Assembly (NCBI GenBank): GCA_964195335.1
Contig: CAXMPC010000045.1
Coordinates: 1 to 44,515 of the forward strand
DNA: 44,515 nucleotides
Origin: QNFN01 sp964195335
GTDB taxonomy: Bacteria; Pseudomonadota; Gammaproteobacteria; QNFN01
Direction of reading: 5' to 3'
Position numbers and translations under genes: made by a program. Of this stretch, positions 16,668 through 25,152 are shown in pieces. How positions within the stretch are numbered: position 1 is the first letter of the stretch; each line of letters begins with the position of its first letter. The notes below the pieces were generated by a model. That model did no database searches. It was not told the origin of the DNA and was given only the letters and a program-made list of their open reading frames with translations.

Positions 16668-19376
16668 TCAGGCCGTTAGATCGGATGCTTCCGTGACCTC
16701 GCCAGGTTCGAGTGCACGCAGCAATTCGGTGCGCAATGCCTCGAGCAAGTCGGCGTCGGTGATCGGCAGGTTGTCCTGGTCGGTGATGTAGAAGACATCC
16801 TCGGCGCGATTGCCGAAGGTGCCGATCTTGGCGTTCTGCACCCGTGCCCCACAGTTGGCAAAGGCCTGGCCGATGCTCGACAGCAGGCCGGGACGGTCGG
16901 CCGCGAGCAATTCGACTATGGTGCGTTCGCCATTGCTGTCGGTGCTGAAGTCGACACGCGTCGGCAGCGGGAAATACTGCAGATGGCGTGGTGTCCGGCG
17001 GGCAATCGGTTGTGGCGCCTGGTCCGGTTCGGCGAGCCCTCGCCGCAGCCGTTCGCGTATCTCCTCGAGACGGTAGGTGACCTCGATCGGTGCTCCCGAG
17101 TCATCGAGCACGATGTAGCTGTCGAGGGTGTGGCCGGTGCCCGAGGTGATGATCCGTGCGTCGACCACGGTCAGGCCGAGTTGCTCGAGGACCGAGGTGG
17201 TCTGCGCGAACAGGCGGTGGGTATCGAGAGTGTAGATAAAGATTTCGGTGCCCCCGCGCGGCCCCTCTTGGCGGACGGCGATCAATGGTTCGTTTGAATC
17301 GCCATGTTCGGCGATCAGTTGTGAATGCCAGGCGATTTCGTCGGCCTTGTGTCGCAGGAAATACTCGTCGCTGAACTCCCCCCAGATGGCGTTGACCACC
17401 TGGTCCGGGACCTGGCGCGACTTGAGCAGCGCCCGGGCCATGACACTGACACCGCGGATTCGCTCCTGGGCATCGAGCGGATGCTCGAGGCCACGGCGCA
17501 GGGCGCGCTTGGTCGAGGTGTAGAGCTCGGCCAGCAGCGTCTCCTTCCACGAAGTCCACAGCGTCGGGTTGGTCGCGCGGATGTCGGCAACTGTCAGCAG
17601 GTAGAGGTAGTCGAGCCGGACCTGGTCGACGACCAGGTTGGCGAAGCTGTTGACCACCTCGGGATCGCTGGTGTCTTCGCGCTGTGCCGTACGCGACATC
17701 ACCAGGTGTTTGTCCACCAGCCAGGCGACCAACTGGGTGTCATAGCGGCCCAGATAGTGGTCGCGGCAGAACGTCTCGGCATCGCTGGCGCCGAGCTTGG
17801 AGTGGTCGCCACCTCGCCCCTTGGCGATGTCGTGGAACAGCCCGGCAAGGTAGAGCAACTCGATTTTTGGCAGGGCCTGGATGATCTGGCTGCAGCGCGG
17901 GAATTCGTGGTGGTGCTCGGGCACCGCAAAGCGGCGCAGGTTGCGGATAACGCGCAGGGTGTGCTCGTCGACCGTGTAGACGTGAAACAGGTCGTACTGC
18001 ATCTGTCCGACCACGTTGCCGAAGGCCGGCAGATAGGCGGCCAGCACGCCGTAGCGGTTCATGCGCCGCAATTCGTGCGTGATGCCCTGGGGCTGGCGCA
18101 GGATCTCCATGAACAGGCTGCGAGCGCGCACGTCGCGACGGAAGCTTTCGTCGATAAGGTGGCGGTGACTGCGCACCAGGCGAATTGTGGAAGCGCGCAC
18201 GCCCTTGATCTGGGGATGCTGCTGCATCAGCAGGAACATTTCGAGCAGCGCGTATGGATAGTTGGCGAAAACGTCGTCGTTGGTCGCTTCGAGGAAGCGG
18301 TGGTGCACCTGGAAACGTCGGTTGAGCGGCTGCGGCGTGGCGCGGTCATCGGCGTAGAGGATGGTCTCCTGGAACAGTTGCAGCAGCATCTCGTTGAGCC
18401 GGGAGAGTTCCATCACCACCCGGTAGTACTGCTTCATGAACTGCTCGATACCGAGGTGTCCGCCATCGTCGTCATGGAAGCCGAATTGTTCGGCCACGCT
18501 GCGCTGGTAGTCGAACACCAACCGGTCCTCACGTCGCCCGGCCAGGACGTGGAGGCCGAATCGCACCTGCCAGAGGAAGTCCTGTCCACTGATCAGGGTC
18601 GCGTACTCCTCTTCGGTGAGGAAGCCGTGGTCGACCAGGTCGTGCAAGGTGGCGGCGGCGAAGTGGCGTTTCGATACCCAGCCGATCATCTGGATATCGC
18701 GCAGCCCGCCCGGACTCTCCTTGACGTTGGGTTCGAGGTTGTAGCCGGTGTCGTGGTAGCGGGCATGGCGTGCCTGCTGCTCGGACAGCTTCTCCTCGAA
18801 ATAGCGGCGGCTGGTCCAGACGCTGTCGTCACGGATCAGCCCGCCCAGGGCGTCGAACAGGTCCCCGGCACCGCACAGCAGGCGGGCCTCGAGCAGGTTG
18901 GTCTCGATGGTGATGTCGCCGGCACTCTGCTCGGTGCACTCGGCCAGGGAGCGTACGCTGTTGCCGACCTCCAGGCCGATATCCCAGAGGAAGGTGATAA
19001 ACGGCTCAATGCGGTCGCGATAGCGCTCGTGCTCCTCGGCGCGCAGCAGGATCATCAGGTCGATGTCGGAGCCGAGGTGCAGCTCGCCACGACCGTAGCC
19101 GCCGACCGCGATCAGAGCGATATCAGGATCGGCGGCATCGAAGTGACGCAGCCAGGCGCGATGCAGGATGGCGTCGATGAAACCGGCGTGACGGGGCACC
19201 AGGATGCTGGCCGGGGTGCCGTTGAGGTACCTCTCGCGCTGGTTGGCGATGGACTGGTCCAGGGTCTCCCGGAAGAGCGCGACCGGGTTGTCGGTCTTCT
19301 CCAGGGCGTGGTCGAAGGCTTCGGTGTCGAGCGCCTCGTCGACGTTTGGCACGGTGGCTTCGGTGGGCCCATCCAT
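16668..19376 (-). CDS. glnD: Bifunctional [protein-PII] uridylyltransferase/uridylyl-removing enzyme
   Basis: A 902-residue nitrogen sensor that uridylylates PII proteins when glutamine is low and removes UMP when glutamine is high. The nucleotidyltransferase domain has the motif GGYGRGELHLGSDIDLMIL (92-110) with metal-binding Asp104 and Asp106. The HD hydrolase domain has His515-Asp516 in GLFHDIAKGRGGDHSKLGAS. Two ACT domains for glutamine sensing occupy roughly 710-790 and 825-895 (second one: ADRPGLLSSIGQAFANCGAR). Length matches the family. It begins one base after the map stop, so the two genes form a minus-strand operon. Confidence 0.97.
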   Translation of the reverse strand: MDGPTEATVPNVDEALDTEAFDHALEKTDNPVALFRETLDQSIANQRERYLNGTPASILVPRHAGFIDAILHRAWLRHFDAADPDIALIAVGGYGRGELHLGSDIDLMILLRAEEHERYRDRIEPFITFLWDIGLEVGNSVRSLAECTEQSAGDITIETNLLEARLLCGAGDLFDALGGLIRDDSVWTSRRYFEEKLSEQQARHARYHDTGYNLEPNVKESPGGLRDIQMIGWVSKRHFAAATLHDLVDHGFLTEEEYATLISGQDFLWQVRFGLHVLAGRREDRLVFDYQRSVAEQFGFHDDDGGHLGIEQFMKQYYRVVMELSRLNEMLLQLFQETILYADDRATPQPLNRRFQVHHRFLEATNDDVFANYPYALLEMFLLMQQHPQIKGVRASTIRLVRSHRHLIDESFRRDVRARSLFMEILRQPQGITHELRRMNRYGVLAAYLPAFGNVVGQMQYDLFHVYTVDEHTLRVIRNLRRFAVPEHHHEFPRCSQIIQALPKIELLYLAGLFHDIAKGRGGDHSKLGASDAETFCRDHYLGRYDTQLVAWLVDKHLVMSRTAQREDTSDPEVVNSFANLVVDQVRLDYLYLLTVADIRATNPTLWTSWKETLLAELYTSTKRALRRGLEHPLDAQERIRGVSVMARALLKSRQVPDQVVNAIWGEFSDEYFLRHKADEIAWHSQLIAEHGDSNEPLIAVRQEGPRGGTEIFIYTLDTHRLFAQTTSVLEQLGLTVVDARIITSGTGHTLDSYIVLDDSGAPIEVTYRLEEIRERLRRGLAEPDQAPQPIARRTPRHLQYFPLPTRVDFSTDSNGERTIVELLAADRPGLLSSIGQAFANCGARVQNAKIGTFGNRAEDVFYITDQDNLPITDADLLEALRTELLRALEPGEVTEASDLTA

Positions 19377-19377
19377 G

Positions 19378-20145
19378 TCAGATCACTTCATCGCGGCGCA
19401 GGGTCAGTACCTCGCAGCCGTCTTCGGTCACCGCCAGGGTGTGTTCCCACTGGGCCGAGGGGCTGCGGTCCTTGGTCACCACGGTCCAGTTGTCTGACAG
19501 CAGTTTCACGTGGCGCTTGCCGGCGTTGACCATCGGCTCAATGGTGAAGGTCATGCCGGGAAGGAGCTCTATGCCGGTGCCCGGGGTGCCGTAGTGGAGG
19601 ACCTGTGGGTCCTCGTGGAAAGCACGGCCGATGCCGTGACCGCAGTACTCGCGCACGATCGAGCAGCCCTGTTCTTCAGCGTGCTGCTGGATCGCGGCAC
19701 CGAGGTCACCGAGGCGGATGCCGGGGCGCACCATGCGGATCGCCAGGTAGAGGCATTCCTTGGCGACCCCGGTCACGTGACGGGTGCGTTGGGTCGGCTC
19801 GCCAACGAAGAACATCTGGCTGGTGTCGCCGTGGAAGCCGTCCCTGATTACGGTGATGTCCAGGTTGACGATGTCGCCTTGCTTCAGCTTTTTCGGCCCC
19901 GGGATGCCATGGCAGACCTGGTGGTTGACCGAACTGCAGATCGACTTGGGAAAGCCGTGGTAGTTGAGCGGGGCCGGGATCGCCTGTTGTACCTCGACGA
20001 TATGGTTATGGCAGATGCGGTCGAGTTCGTCGGTGGTGACACCGGCGACCACGTGCGGTGCGATCATCTCCAGCACCTCGGCCGCCAGGCGGCCGGCGAC
20101 GCGCATTTTCTCGATCTCGGGCGCGGTCTTGATCTCGATTCCCAT
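19378..20145 (-). CDS. map: Methionine aminopeptidase, type I
   Basis: A 255-residue enzyme that removes the initiator methionine from new proteins. All five metal ligands of the pita-bread fold are present: Asp96, Asp107, His170, Glu203 and Glu234, plus substrate-contacting His79. Numbers are one lower than in E. coli. There is no N-terminal zinc-finger extension, so it is the short bacterial type. The gene runs divergently from rpsB; a weak minus-strand promoter (TTGCCT, 15 bases, TATACC; 20287 down to 20261) overlaps the rpsB promoter but is poorly spaced. Confidence 0.97.
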   Translation of the reverse strand: MGIEIKTAPEIEKMRVAGRLAAEVLEMIAPHVVAGVTTDELDRICHNHIVEVQQAIPAPLNYHGFPKSICSSVNHQVCHGIPGPKKLKQGDIVNLDITVIRDGFHGDTSQMFFVGEPTQRTRHVTGVAKECLYLAIRMVRPGIRLGDLGAAIQQHAEEQGCSIVREYCGHGIGRAFHEDPQVLHYGTPGTGIELLPGMTFTIEPMVNAGKRHVKLLSDNWTVVTKDRSPSAQWEHTLAVTEDGCEVLTLRRDEVI

Positions 20146-20238
20146 CAGTGGATTCGGGTCTCTTTCGGGTGGGGCCGGGCCTAGGGGGCGCGGTCGGTGG
20201 AACGGTCCGGGCCGGGCGGCCAGAGCGGGACGCCTGGA

Positions 20239-20268
20239 TTGCCGTGAGGGCCCTGCCCATGGTATAAA
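20239..20268 (+). promoter_or_regulatory. Putative sigma-70 promoter of rpsB-tsf
   Basis: TTGCCG (20239-20244) and TATAAA (20263-20268) are 18 bases apart, with four and five of six consensus matches. Transcription would start near 20275, leaving a leader of about 149 bases before rpsB. It lies in the 278-base divergent gap between map and rpsB, which otherwise holds GC-rich sequence without other clear signals. Confidence 0.6.
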
Positions 20269-20291
20269 TCCGCTCGCCGAAAGGCAATCAG

Positions 20292-20392
20292 GCGCGGTCT
20301 CCGGTCAGCCCCGGGTCCGCGCTTAATTTCACACATGCACCGACACGTGCGAGGGGGTGCCCGCGAAGGCGGGTTCTCGCATGGGGTGCATG
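20292..20392 (+). promoter_or_regulatory. Structured rpsB leader (two hairpins), likely S2 autoregulatory RNA
   Basis: Hairpin 1: GCGCGG (20292-20297) with CCGCGC (20317-20322), and an inner CCGG/CCGG pairing. Hairpin 2 is a three-tier stem: CATGCACC (20334-20341) with GGTGCATG (20385-20392), TGCGAG (20348-20353) with CTCGCA (20376-20381), and CCCGC (20360-20364) with GCGGG (20369-20373) closing a GAAG loop. It ends 18 bases before the GGAG ribosome binding site. Gammaproteobacterial rpsB leaders are known to bind S2 and repress rpsB-tsf; the function here is inferred from position and structure. Confidence 0.6.
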
Positions 20393-20423
20393 GAGGATCA
20401 ACCCTGACCTGGAGAATCAGATC

Positions 20424-21281
20424 ATGGCAAGCGTTTCCATGCGACAGATGCTGGAGGCTGGTGTCCACTTTGGCCACCAGACCCGCTACTGGAACCCGAA
20501 GATGGCACCGTACATCTTCGGCTCTCGCAACAACATCCACATCATCAACCTCGAGAAGACGCAGCCGCTCTTCAACGAGGCGATGAACTTCCTCAGCAGC
20601 CTCGCCGCACGCCGTGGCAAGGTCCTGCTGGTCGGCACCAAGCGTAACGCCAGCGACCACGTCAAGCGCGAGGCCCAGCGTTGCAACATGCCTTACGTCA
20701 ACTTCCGTTGGCTGGGCGGCATGCTGACCAACTACAAGACCATCAAGCAGTCGATCAAGCGCCTCAAGGAACTCGAGGCGATGGAGCAGGACGGTGGTCT
20801 CGATCGCTTCAACAAGAAAGAGCAACTGAGCCTGAAGCGCGAGCACGATAAGCTCGAGCGGAGCATGGGTGGCATCAAGGACATGGAAGGTCTCCCCGAC
20901 GCCCTGTTCGTGATCGACGTCGGCCACGAGAAGATCGCGGTCAGCGAAGCGCGCAAGCTCGGGATCCCGGTCGTCGGCGTGGTCGACACCAACCATAATC
21001 CCGATGTTGCCGACTACATGATCCCCGGCAACGACGACTCCATGCGTTCGATCCAGCTCTACTGCCAGAGCGTCTCCGAGGCGATCCTCAGTGGCATGGC
21101 GAGCATGGGCCAGGCGCAGGCCGCGGAGAAGCAGGAATCGAAGCCGGCCACGGCCAAGGTGTCTGCCGCCGAGAAGCCGGTAGCGGAGGCGGTTCCAGAA
21201 GCCGCTCCCGAAACCACTTCCGAAACCACTTCCGAAGCGGTGGCCGAACCGGTCACCGAGCCTGCCCCTGCGGCGGAGTAA
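20424..21281 (+). CDS. rpsB: 30S ribosomal protein S2
   Basis: A 285-residue protein of the 30S subunit head-body junction, needed for S1 binding. Family blocks are clear: VSMRQMLEAGVHFGHQTRYW at the start, WLGGMLTNYKTIKQSIKRL near residues 95-113, and VVGVVDTNHNPDVADYMIPG near 189-208. The conserved core ends near residue 230. The last 45-50 residues are an acidic, Ala/Pro/Thr/Glu-rich tail with a small internal repeat, making it about 44 residues longer than E. coli S2. The GGAG at 20411 is nine bases before the ATG. Confidence 0.97.
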   Translation: MASVSMRQMLEAGVHFGHQTRYWNPKMAPYIFGSRNNIHIINLEKTQPLFNEAMNFLSSLAARRGKVLLVGTKRNASDHVKREAQRCNMPYVNFRWLGGMLTNYKTIKQSIKRLKELEAMEQDGGLDRFNKKEQLSLKREHDKLERSMGGIKDMEGLPDALFVIDVGHEKIAVSEARKLGIPVVGVVDTNHNPDVADYMIPGNDDSMRSIQLYCQSVSEAILSGMASMGQAQAAEKQESKPATAKVSAAEKPVAEAVPEAAPETTSETTSEAVAEPVTEPAPAAE

Positions 21282-21303
21282 CGATCGGGCCGTGCCCCGG
21301 CTA

Positions 21304-21342
21304 CGTGGTCGGCGCGCCAGCTGCCCGGCGCGCCGGTCCACG
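21304..21342 (+). other. Strong rpsB-tsf intercistronic hairpin
   Basis: GGCGCGCC (21311-21318) and GGCGCGCC (21327-21334) pair around an eight-base loop. The stem continues outward through C:G and T:G and, after one bulged T, CGTGG (21304-21308) with CCACG (21338-21342), about fifteen pairs in all. There is no U-run afterwards, so it is not a classic terminator. An attenuator or RNA stability element between rpsB and tsf is plausible; E. coli has attenuation at this junction. Confidence 0.65.
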
Positions 21343-21373
21343 CTCATGAACAAGACATCGAGGTTTTAGCGAC

Positions 21374-22258
21374 ATGACGATTACCGCGAGCATGGTCAAG
21401 GAGCTGCGTGAGCGCACCGGCTCCGGAATGATGGAGTGCAAGAAAGCCCTGGTCGAGACCGGCGGCGACATCGACGCTGCGATCGAACTGATGCGCAAGA
21501 GTGGGCTGGCCAAGGCCGGAAAACGAGCCGGCAAGGTGGCCGCAGAAGGAACGATCGAGATCGCCCTGACTGATGACGGTCACCGTGCGGCGATGGTCGA
21601 GGTCAACAGCGAGACCGATTTCGTGTCCAAGGGCGACGACTTCCGCGCCTACGCTACCGCGGTTGCCCGCACCGCCCTCGAGCAGGCCCCAGCCGATCTT
21701 GATGCCTTGCTCGCGGCGCCACTGGCCGGCGGTAATGGCAGCGTTGATGCCGTGCGTAAGGAACTGGTGGCGAAAATTGGAGAAAACGTCAACGTGCGCC
21801 GCTTCGTGGTGGTCGACGCCGGTGACGGTTCGCTGGCCAGCTACCAGCACGGCACCCGAATCGGCGTGGTCGTCGCCTGTGCCGGTGGTGATGCCACGCT
21901 GGGCAAGGACGTGGCGATGCACATCGCCGCCAGCCGCCCGGTCTGCATCGCCGAGCAGGACGTCCCTGCCGACCTGGTCGCCAAGGAGCGCGAGATCTTC
22001 TCCGCCCAGGCTGCCGAAAGCGGCAAGCCGGCCAACATCGTCGAAAAGATGGTCGAGGGTCGCCTGCGCAAGTACCTGGCCGAGATCACCCTGGTCGGGC
22101 AGCCGTTCGTCAAGAATCCCGACCAGTCGGTCGGTGATCTGCTCAAGGCTGCCGATGCCACCGTCAACAGCTTCGACCGTTTCGAAGTGGGCGAGGGGAT
22201 CGAGAAGAAACAGGAGAACTTCGCCGCCGAGGTGATGGCCCAGGTCCAGGGCGGCTGA
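21374..22258 (+). CDS. tsf: Elongation factor Ts
   Basis: A 294-residue guanine nucleotide exchange factor for EF-Tu. The N-terminal UBA-like domain holds VKELRERTGSGMMECKKAL, and the core contains the EF-Tu-contacting stretch VNSETDFVSKGDDF near residues 75-88. Two homologous core subdomains and the C-terminal module with QPFVKNPDQSVGDLL follow. Length is near the usual 283. It lies 92 bases after rpsB across the strong hairpin, so its level may be set separately. Confidence 0.97.
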   Translation: MTITASMVKELRERTGSGMMECKKALVETGGDIDAAIELMRKSGLAKAGKRAGKVAAEGTIEIALTDDGHRAAMVEVNSETDFVSKGDDFRAYATAVARTALEQAPADLDALLAAPLAGGNGSVDAVRKELVAKIGENVNVRRFVVVDAGDGSLASYQHGTRIGVVVACAGGDATLGKDVAMHIAASRPVCIAEQDVPADLVAKEREIFSAQAAESGKPANIVEKMVEGRLRKYLAEITLVGQPFVKNPDQSVGDLLKAADATVNSFDRFEVGEGIEKKQENFAAEVMAQVQGG

Positions 22259-22277
22259 GCCGAACGGAGCCACGGAC

Positions 22278-23003
22278 ATGACCCCCCGCTACCGGCGCAT
22301 CCTGCTGAAACTCAGCGGCGAGGCGCTCGCCGGGGGCGGTGATGGTGGTATCGACCCAGTTACTCTGGAGCGGGTTGCCGGCGAGGTCGCCGAGCTGGTC
22401 CGCGATGGCGTCGAGATCGGCCTGGTCATCGGCGGTGGCAATATCTTCCGTGGCGCCGAGCTGGTTGATTCCGGGCTCGACCGGGTCACCGGCGACCAGA
22501 TGGGCATGCTGGCCACGGTGATCAATGCCCTGGCCTTACAGTCGGCACTGGATCGGGCCGGGTGTGTGGCCCGGGTGCTGTCGGCCTTCCCGGTCGGCAC
22601 CGTGACCGAACCGTTCGACCACCGCAGCGCCAAGGCGCACCTGGCTGCGGGTCGGGTGGCGATCTTCGCTGCCGGCACCGGCAACCCGTTTTTCACCACT
22701 GACTCGGCCGCCAGTCTGCGCGCCATCGAGATCGGTGCCGACGTGCTGATCAAGGCAACCAAGGTTGACGGCGTCTTTGCCGCCGACCCGGTCGATCAGC
22801 CCGATGCCGAGCACTACCCGGAACTGACCTACGATGATGTGATCACGCGCCGCCTGGCGGTGATGGACACCACGGCGGTGGTACTGTGCCGTGACCACAA
22901 CCTGCCGCTGCGGGTAATGAACATCAATAAACCGGGTGCGCTGCGTGCCGCGGTACGCGGCGACGATATCGGTACGCTGGTACGAGAAGGGGGAGAAAAA
23001 TGA
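22278..23003 (+). CDS. pyrH: UMP kinase
   Basis: A 241-residue hexameric amino-acid-kinase-fold enzyme that phosphorylates UMP to UDP. The phosphate-binding N-terminus ILLKLSGEALAGG, the glycine-rich GLVIGGGNIFRG, DQMGMLATVINALALQSAL and the nucleotide-binding IFAAGTGNPFFTTDSAA are all present. Length equals that of E. coli PyrH. The stop overlaps the frr start (ATGA), so the two are coupled. PyrG farther downstream uses the UTP made by this route. Confidence 0.98.
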   Translation: MTPRYRRILLKLSGEALAGGGDGGIDPVTLERVAGEVAELVRDGVEIGLVIGGGNIFRGAELVDSGLDRVTGDQMGMLATVINALALQSALDRAGCVARVLSAFPVGTVTEPFDHRSAKAHLAAGRVAIFAAGTGNPFFTTDSAASLRAIEIGADVLIKATKVDGVFAADPVDQPDAEHYPELTYDDVITRRLAVMDTTAVVLCRDHNLPLRVMNINKPGALRAAVRGDDIGTLVREGGEK

Positions 23004-23557
23004 TCGAAGACGTCCGAAAAGATGCATCGACCAGGATGGGCAAGAGCATCGAGTCGCTCAAGCACGAATTCGCTAAGATTCGTACCGGCCGCGCTCATAC
23101 CAACCTGCTCGACCACGTCACCGTCCCCTACTACGGCAGTGATGTCCCGCTGTCCCAGGTCGCCAACATCGGCGTCGAGGACTCACGCACCCTGACCGTG
23201 TCGCCGTGGGAGAAGCAGATGGTCGGGGCGATCGAGAAGGCCATCATGACCTCCGACCTTGGCCTCAACCCGGCCACGGCTGGAACCCTGATCCGTGTGC
23301 CACTGCCGGCTCTGACCGAAGAACGGCGACGCGACCTGATCAAGGTGGTGCGCCACGAGGCCGAACTGGGGCGGGTAGCCATCCGCAACATCCGCCGCGA
23401 CGCGCTGCACACGCTCAAGGAACTGCTCAAGGAGAAGGAGATCTCTGAAGACCAGGAGCGCCGCGCCGAGACCGAGATACAGAAGCTGACCGACCAGCAT
23501 GTCGCCCGGGCGGACGAGATGCTGGCCGAGAAGGAGCAGGATCTGCTCTCCATCTGA
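23000..23557 (+). CDS. frr: Ribosome recycling factor
   Basis: A 185-residue protein that, with EF-G, splits post-termination ribosomes. It has the typical L-shaped architecture: long helices with RMGKSIESLKHEFAKIRTGR at the N-terminus, a small beta-rich domain (VPYYGSDVPLSQVANIGVED), and C-terminal helices with PLPALTEERRRDLIKVVRHE. Length equals the E. coli protein. It overlaps pyrH by four bases and ends five bases before uppS. Confidence 0.98.
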   Translation: MIEDVRKDASTRMGKSIESLKHEFAKIRTGRAHTNLLDHVTVPYYGSDVPLSQVANIGVEDSRTLTVSPWEKQMVGAIEKAIMTSDLGLNPATAGTLIRVPLPALTEERRRDLIKVVRHEAELGRVAIRNIRRDALHTLKELLKEKEISEDQERRAETEIQKLTDQHVARADEMLAEKEQDLLSI

Positions 23558-23561
23558 GGCC

Positions 23562-24326
23562 ATGGCCGTCGCCAGTACCACTCAGCCCGAGGAGCCTGCA
23601 CGGCTGCCACGTCACGTCGCCATCGTCATGGACGGCAACGGACGCTGGGCCCAGACACGCGGTCGCCCGCGCACCTTTGGCCACAAGGCCGGGGTGGGTT
23701 CGGTCCGGGCGGTGGTCGAGTCCTGTGTCAGCCACGACATCGAGGCGTTGACACTGTTCGCCTTCAGCAGCGAGAACTGGCAGCGACCGCGGACCGAGGT
23801 CAGTGTCCTGATGGACCTGTTCCTCGCCTCGCTTCGCCGCGAGGTCAAGCGCCTGCACGAGAACCGCGTTCGCCTGCGCATCATCGGTGGACGTGAGGCT
23901 CTGGCACCGAGACTGCGCGAGCAGATCGCCACGGCCGAGGCCCAGACGCGAGACAACACCGGGCTGCAGCTCTGCATCGCCGCCAACTACGGCGGCCGCT
24001 GGGACATCGTCGAGGCGGCACGCCACCTGGCACGCGAGGTGGCCAGCGGTGCGCTGGCCGCAGATGCCATCGACGAGGAGGCTTTCGCGTCGAGCCTGTC
24101 ACTGTCCGATCTGCCACCACCCGACCTGTTCATCCGCACCGGCGGTGAGTCGCGCATCAGCAACTTTCTGATCTGGCAACTTGCTTACAGCGAACTCTAC
24201 TTCACCGACACCCTCTGGCCAGACTTTGATGCCAGTGCCTTCGATGACGCGCTGACCTGGTACGCTGGACGCCAGCGTCGCTTCGGTCGGACCCCGGGTC
24301 AGGCCCAGCGACTGGCCGGTGCTTAA
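23562..24326 (+). CDS. uppS: Undecaprenyl diphosphate synthase (cis-prenyltransferase)
   Basis: A 254-residue cytosolic enzyme that extends farnesyl diphosphate with eight isopentenyl units to make the C55 lipid carrier. The catalytic Asp24 lies in HVAIVMDGNGRWAQ. GHKAGVGSVRAVVESC, LFAFSSENWQRP and the C-terminal LFIRTGGESRISNFLIWQLA also match the family. The ATG at 23562 is preferred over upstream in-frame starts because those lie inside frr. It overlaps cdsA by eight bases. IPP for this step depends on Dxr encoded two genes downstream. Confidence 0.97.
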   Translation: MAVASTTQPEEPARLPRHVAIVMDGNGRWAQTRGRPRTFGHKAGVGSVRAVVESCVSHDIEALTLFAFSSENWQRPRTEVSVLMDLFLASLRREVKRLHENRVRLRIIGGREALAPRLREQIATAEAQTRDNTGLQLCIAANYGGRWDIVEAARHLAREVASGALAADAIDEEAFASSLSLSDLPPPDLFIRTGGESRISNFLIWQLAYSELYFTDTLWPDFDASAFDDALTWYAGRQRRFGRTPGQAQRLAGA

Positions 24327-25152
24327 ACAGCGCATCCTGACCGCCCTGGTCCTCGTCCCGCTGGTCGTCGCCGGGGTTCTTGGATTAGGTACCTGGCCGC
24401 TGGGCGGCGTGTTCGCCGCCGTCATCCTCCTCGCCGGCTGGGAGTGGGCCGCGCTCGCCGGGTTGGCGCCAACGCCGGCGCGGGTCGGCTACGTCGCCGT
24501 ACTGGGCCTGCTGATGTCGGCCGGCATACCGCTGCTGGCGGCACCGACCGGCGCCCTGTGGCTGCCGGGCCTGGCACTGGTCGGCTGGCTACTGGCCGCG
24601 GTCTGGATCGTGACCTACCAGCGTTGCGCGGGCACGCGACCGGACACCCCCGGCGCCTGGCCGCTGCGGCTGATCGGCGTCGCCGTCCTGGTGCCGCCGT
24701 GGGTCGCCCTGGTCACCATCCACGGCAGTGGCGCGCACGGCCCCTGGCTGGTGCTGTTCCTGCTGGTCCTGATCTGGACCGCCGACAGCGGTGCCTATTT
24801 CGCCGGTCGGCGCTGGGGACAGCGCAAGCTGGCGTCCCATGTCAGTCCCGGCAAGAGCTGGGAAGGGGTGGCCGGAGCGCTGACCCTCGGCGGCCTGTTC
24901 ACCCTCGTCGCCGGCAGCGGTTTTGGCTACAGCGGGGGCGCGCTGGCCGCCTTCCTGTTGCTCGGCCTGGCGACGGTGGTGGTGTCGGTACTCGGCGACC
25001 TGTTCGAGAGCCTCGTCAAGCGTTACTGCGACGTCAAGGACAGCGGCGGTCTGCTGCCTGGTCACGGTGGTGTGCTCGACCGTATCGACAGCCTGACTGC
25101 GGCGGCACCGTTCTTCGCCGTGGGCCTCGCCTGGCTGGGAGGGGCGCGGTGA
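24319..25152 (+). CDS. cdsA: Phosphatidate cytidylyltransferase (CDP-diglyceride synthase)
   Basis: A 277-residue polytopic membrane enzyme that makes CDP-diacylglycerol from CTP and phosphatidate, the branch point of phospholipid synthesis. The family signature is complete at the C-terminal end: SLVKRYCDVKDSGG followed by LLPGHGGVLDRIDS, which carry the metal- and substrate-binding acidic residues. WTADSGAYFAGRRWGQRKL and SPGKSWEG are also typical. Several hydrophobic helices fill the first 170 residues. The start is GTG at 24319, inside the end of uppS. Confidence 0.96.
   Translation: MLKQRILTALVLVPLVVAGVLGLGTWPLGGVFAAVILLAGWEWAALAGLAPTPARVGYVAVLGLLMSAGIPLLAAPTGALWLPGLALVGWLLAAVWIVTYQRCAGTRPDTPGAWPLRLIGVAVLVPPWVALVTIHGSGAHGPWLVLFLLVLIWTADSGAYFAGRRWGQRKLASHVSPGKSWEGVAGALTLGGLFTLVAGSGFGYSGGALAAFLLLGLATVVVSVLGDLFESLVKRYCDVKDSGGLLPGHGGVLDRIDSLTAAAPFFAVGLAWLGGAR

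Noticed and set aside
17325..19529. Very long open frame on the plus strand opposite glnD
   Set aside because: It is a shadow of the GC-rich glnD/map codons on the other strand; its protein has no recognisable domain, while the minus strand encodes complete GlnD and Map.
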